A stretch of DNA of 64,000 nt, from positions 62,001-126,000 of the forward strand of contig DHNW01000025.1 of assembly GCA_002407675.1 (NCBI GenBank), read 5' to 3'. Source of the DNA: Ruminococcaceae bacterium UBA5406 (lineage in GTDB: Bacteria; Bacillota; Clostridia; Oscillospirales; Acutalibacteraceae). Positions 62,525 to 64,000 of the stretch are shown piece by piece. Below the pieces are notes generated by a model. The model saw only the letters and a program-made list of their open reading frames with translations, was not told where the DNA came from and ran no database searches. A program made the translations under genes and the position numbers. The stretch's first letter is position 1. The number at the start of each line of letters is the position of its first letter.

Positions 62525-62552
62525 GCATAAAAGGCGCGGCATCTGCCGCGCC
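62525..62552 (-). terminator. Terminator of the leuCD operon
   Basis: On the minus strand, GGCGCGGC (62545-62552) pairs with GCCGCGCC (62533-62540), followed by TTTTATG. Confidence 0.8.
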
Positions 62553-62565
62553 CTTTTTCTTCTGC

Positions 62566-63048
62566 CTATTTTCGGATACTGTTCAAAAGGCCGCCCTTCT
62601 GAATAATATTCTGTAAAAAAGGCGGATACGGCCGTGCTTTATAAGTTTTCCCGGTCGTCTCATCCCTTATCACACCGGAATCAAAATCGACCGAAACCGT
62701 GTCGCCGCTTCGGATTTCCTCCGCCGCGTCCCCGCATTCCAGAATTGGCAGACCGATATTGATGGAATTCCGGTAGAAAATCCGGGCAAACGACGAAGCA
62801 ATTACGCAGGATATCCCGCTGGAACGAATCGCAATCGGCGCATGTTCCCGGGACGAGCCGCACCCGAAATTCTTTCCGGCAGCAAGGATATCCCCCGGCT
62901 TGACTTTTTTTACAAAATCCGGATCGATATCTTCCATACAATGCGCGGCCAGCTCCGTTTGCGACGACATGTTGAGATACCGCGCGGGGATGATTACGTC
63001 GGTATTGACGTTGTCTCCGTATTTATGGACTGTTCCCTGTATTTTCAT
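62566..63048 (-). CDS. leuD: 3-isopropylmalate dehydratase small subunit
   Basis: 160 residues, the short LeuD class: [20 protein letters not shown], the swivel-domain [17 protein letters not shown] and [20 protein letters not shown]. It completes the aconitase-like [4Fe-4S] dehydratase with LeuC and isomerises 2-isopropylmalate in leucine synthesis. A homoaconitase or citramalate-type role would have the same motifs, so the substrate depends on context outside the window. Confidence 0.92.
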   Translation of the reverse strand: MKIQGTVHKYGDNVNTDVIIPARYLNMSSQTELAAHCMEDIDPDFVKKVKPGDILAAGKNFGCGSSREHAPIAIRSSGISCVIASSFARIFYRNSINIGLPILECGDAAEEIRSGDTVSVDFDSGVIRDETTGKTYKARPYPPFLQNIIQKGGLLNSIRK

Positions 63049-63064
63049 GGCAGATCCGCTCCTT

Positions 63065-64000
63065 TCAAATCCGGTCCGGGTCGGTCAGGAACCCGGTTAC
63101 AGCGCTTGCCGCAGCCACGGCCGGACCCGCAAGGTAAACTTCGGATTTCACATGGCCCATGCGCCCGACAAAATTCCGGTTTGTTGTGGAAACGGCCCGT
63201 TCACCTTTGGCCAGCACTCCCATATGCCCGCCCAGGCACGGCCCGCAGGTCGGCGTGCTGAACACAGCCCCCGCTTCGACGAAAATCTCTGCCAGCCCCT
63301 CGCGGACCGCCTGAAGATAAATCTGCTGAGTAGCCGGAATCACAATGCAGCGCACCCCGTCGGCAATCTGGCGGCCTTTCAGGATGGACGCGGCAATGCG
63401 CAGATCCTCTATGCGCCCGTTGGTGCAGGAACCGATCACACTCTGGTCGATTTTCACCCGGCCCGCTTCGTCTATGGTTTTTGTATTCGACGGAAGATGC
63501 GGAAAAGCGACAATGGGGCGCAGCGCCGACAGGTCAATCTCAACGGTGGATTCATAAACCGCGTCCGGATCTGCCTGATAGACAACGGGCTTTCTCTGGA
63601 AACGTCCGTTTTCGTACTCCATGGTGATATCGTCTACAGGGAAAATCCCATTTTTTGCCCCGGCTTCTATTGCCATATTGGCAATGGTCAGCCGGTCCGC
63701 CATCCCCATGTACTGGAGCCCCTCCCCGGTGAATTCCAGGGAACGGTACAGCGCGCCGTCCACACCGATCTTTCCGATCAGATACAAAATTACGTCTTTG
63801 CCGCCGATCCAGCGGCTCGGTTCCCCCGTAAGGACAACCCGGATGGCAGACGGAACCTTGAACCACGCCTTGCCGGTGATCATCCCGGCGGCCATGTCGG
63901 TCGAGCCCACGCCCGTCGAAAAAGCACCCAGTGCGCCGTAGGTGCAGGTGTGCGAATCCGCTCCAATGATGCAGTCGCCGGGGCCGACAAGCCCTTGCTC
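63065..64000 (-). CDS. leuC: 3-isopropylmalate dehydratase large subunit, C-terminal part
   Basis: 311 codons are present; the N-terminal part lies beyond the right edge. The frame at the edge reads [20 protein letters not shown], the aconitase-family motif preceding the first cluster cysteine region. [16 protein letters not shown] and [18 protein letters not shown] supply the cluster cysteines, and [18 protein letters not shown] is conserved. It is 16 bp upstream of leuD. Confidence 0.93.
   Translation of the reverse strand, partial: EQGLVGPGDCIIGADSHTCTYGALGAFSTGVGSTDMAAGMITGKAWFKVPSAIRVVLTGEPSRWIGGKDVILYLIGKIGVDGALYRSLEFTGEGLQYMGMADRLTIANMAIEAGAKNGIFPVDDITMEYENGRFQRKPVVYQADPDAVYESTVEIDLSALRPIVAFPHLPSNTKTIDEAGRVKIDQSVIGSCTNGRIEDLRIAASILKGRQIADGVRCIVIPATQQIYLQAVREGLAEIFVEAGAVFSTPTCGPCLGGHMGVLAKGERAVSTTNRNFVGRMGHVKSEVYLAGPAVAAASAVTGFLTDPDRI

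Overview
The window looks like chromosomal DNA of a mid-GC member of the Clostridia, most likely Oscillospiraceae/Ruminococcaceae. The evidence is AGGAGG-type ribosome sites with many TTG/GTG starts, a T-box in front of pheST, a PyrK/PyrD pair, IreB, DUF1540 and DUF1292 proteins, zinc-type S14 and L36, and a Firmicutes-type S10-spc-alpha ribosomal operon. It is mostly core metabolism and translation. I see no transposase, CRISPR array, tRNA, rRNA or prophage.

Layout. 1-1099: the start of a GH88/105-like sugar hydrolase, divergent from an AraC regulator. 1286-5746: T-box-controlled pheST, then ireB and a conserved hypothetical gene. 5788-11476: a minus-strand purine operon purE-M-N-O-H-D. In it the usual bifunctional PurH is replaced by a formyltransferase-only protein plus a PurO-type IMP cyclohydrolase, and its leader holds a possible attenuator. 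11526-12963: an NfeD and SPFH membrane pair. 12993-19689: a hexuronate locus, with uxaBA divergent from a LacI-family regulator, uxaC and an aldose-epimerase-like gene; the facing promoters carry LacI/CRE-like palindromes. 19692-21821: an AT-rich stretch, an Xre regulator with a small membrane protein, a cytidylate-kinase-like gene and a DUF1540 protein.

21850-25479: a Cu/Zn superoxide dismutase, 6S RNA, a DUF1292 gene, a gene-less but highly structured stretch with its own strong promoter (the best candidate here for an undescribed large non-coding RNA), and prfC. 25753-30414: a PiT phosphate transporter, dinB, a PPC-domain protein, a histidine phosphatase and an Xre regulator. 30547-32903: serC-serA. 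33035-39055: a ydcF-pyrC-pyrF-pyrK-pyrD-phosphatase-ruvX run. 39075-41523: a B12-binding radical SAM protein and a DegV protein.

41573-57441 is one long minus-strand operon: S10 through S3, L16 and L29, then the spc genes, secY, adk, map, a KOW protein, infA, L36, S13, S11, S4, rpoA and L17. Its leader contains a terminator-like attenuator. 57465-62392: a lipoprotein and a response regulator/histidine kinase/HtrA protease operon, probably an envelope-stress module. 62533-64000: leuD and the 3' part of leuC.

All calls come from reading the sequence and from family knowledge. No database or folding search was run.
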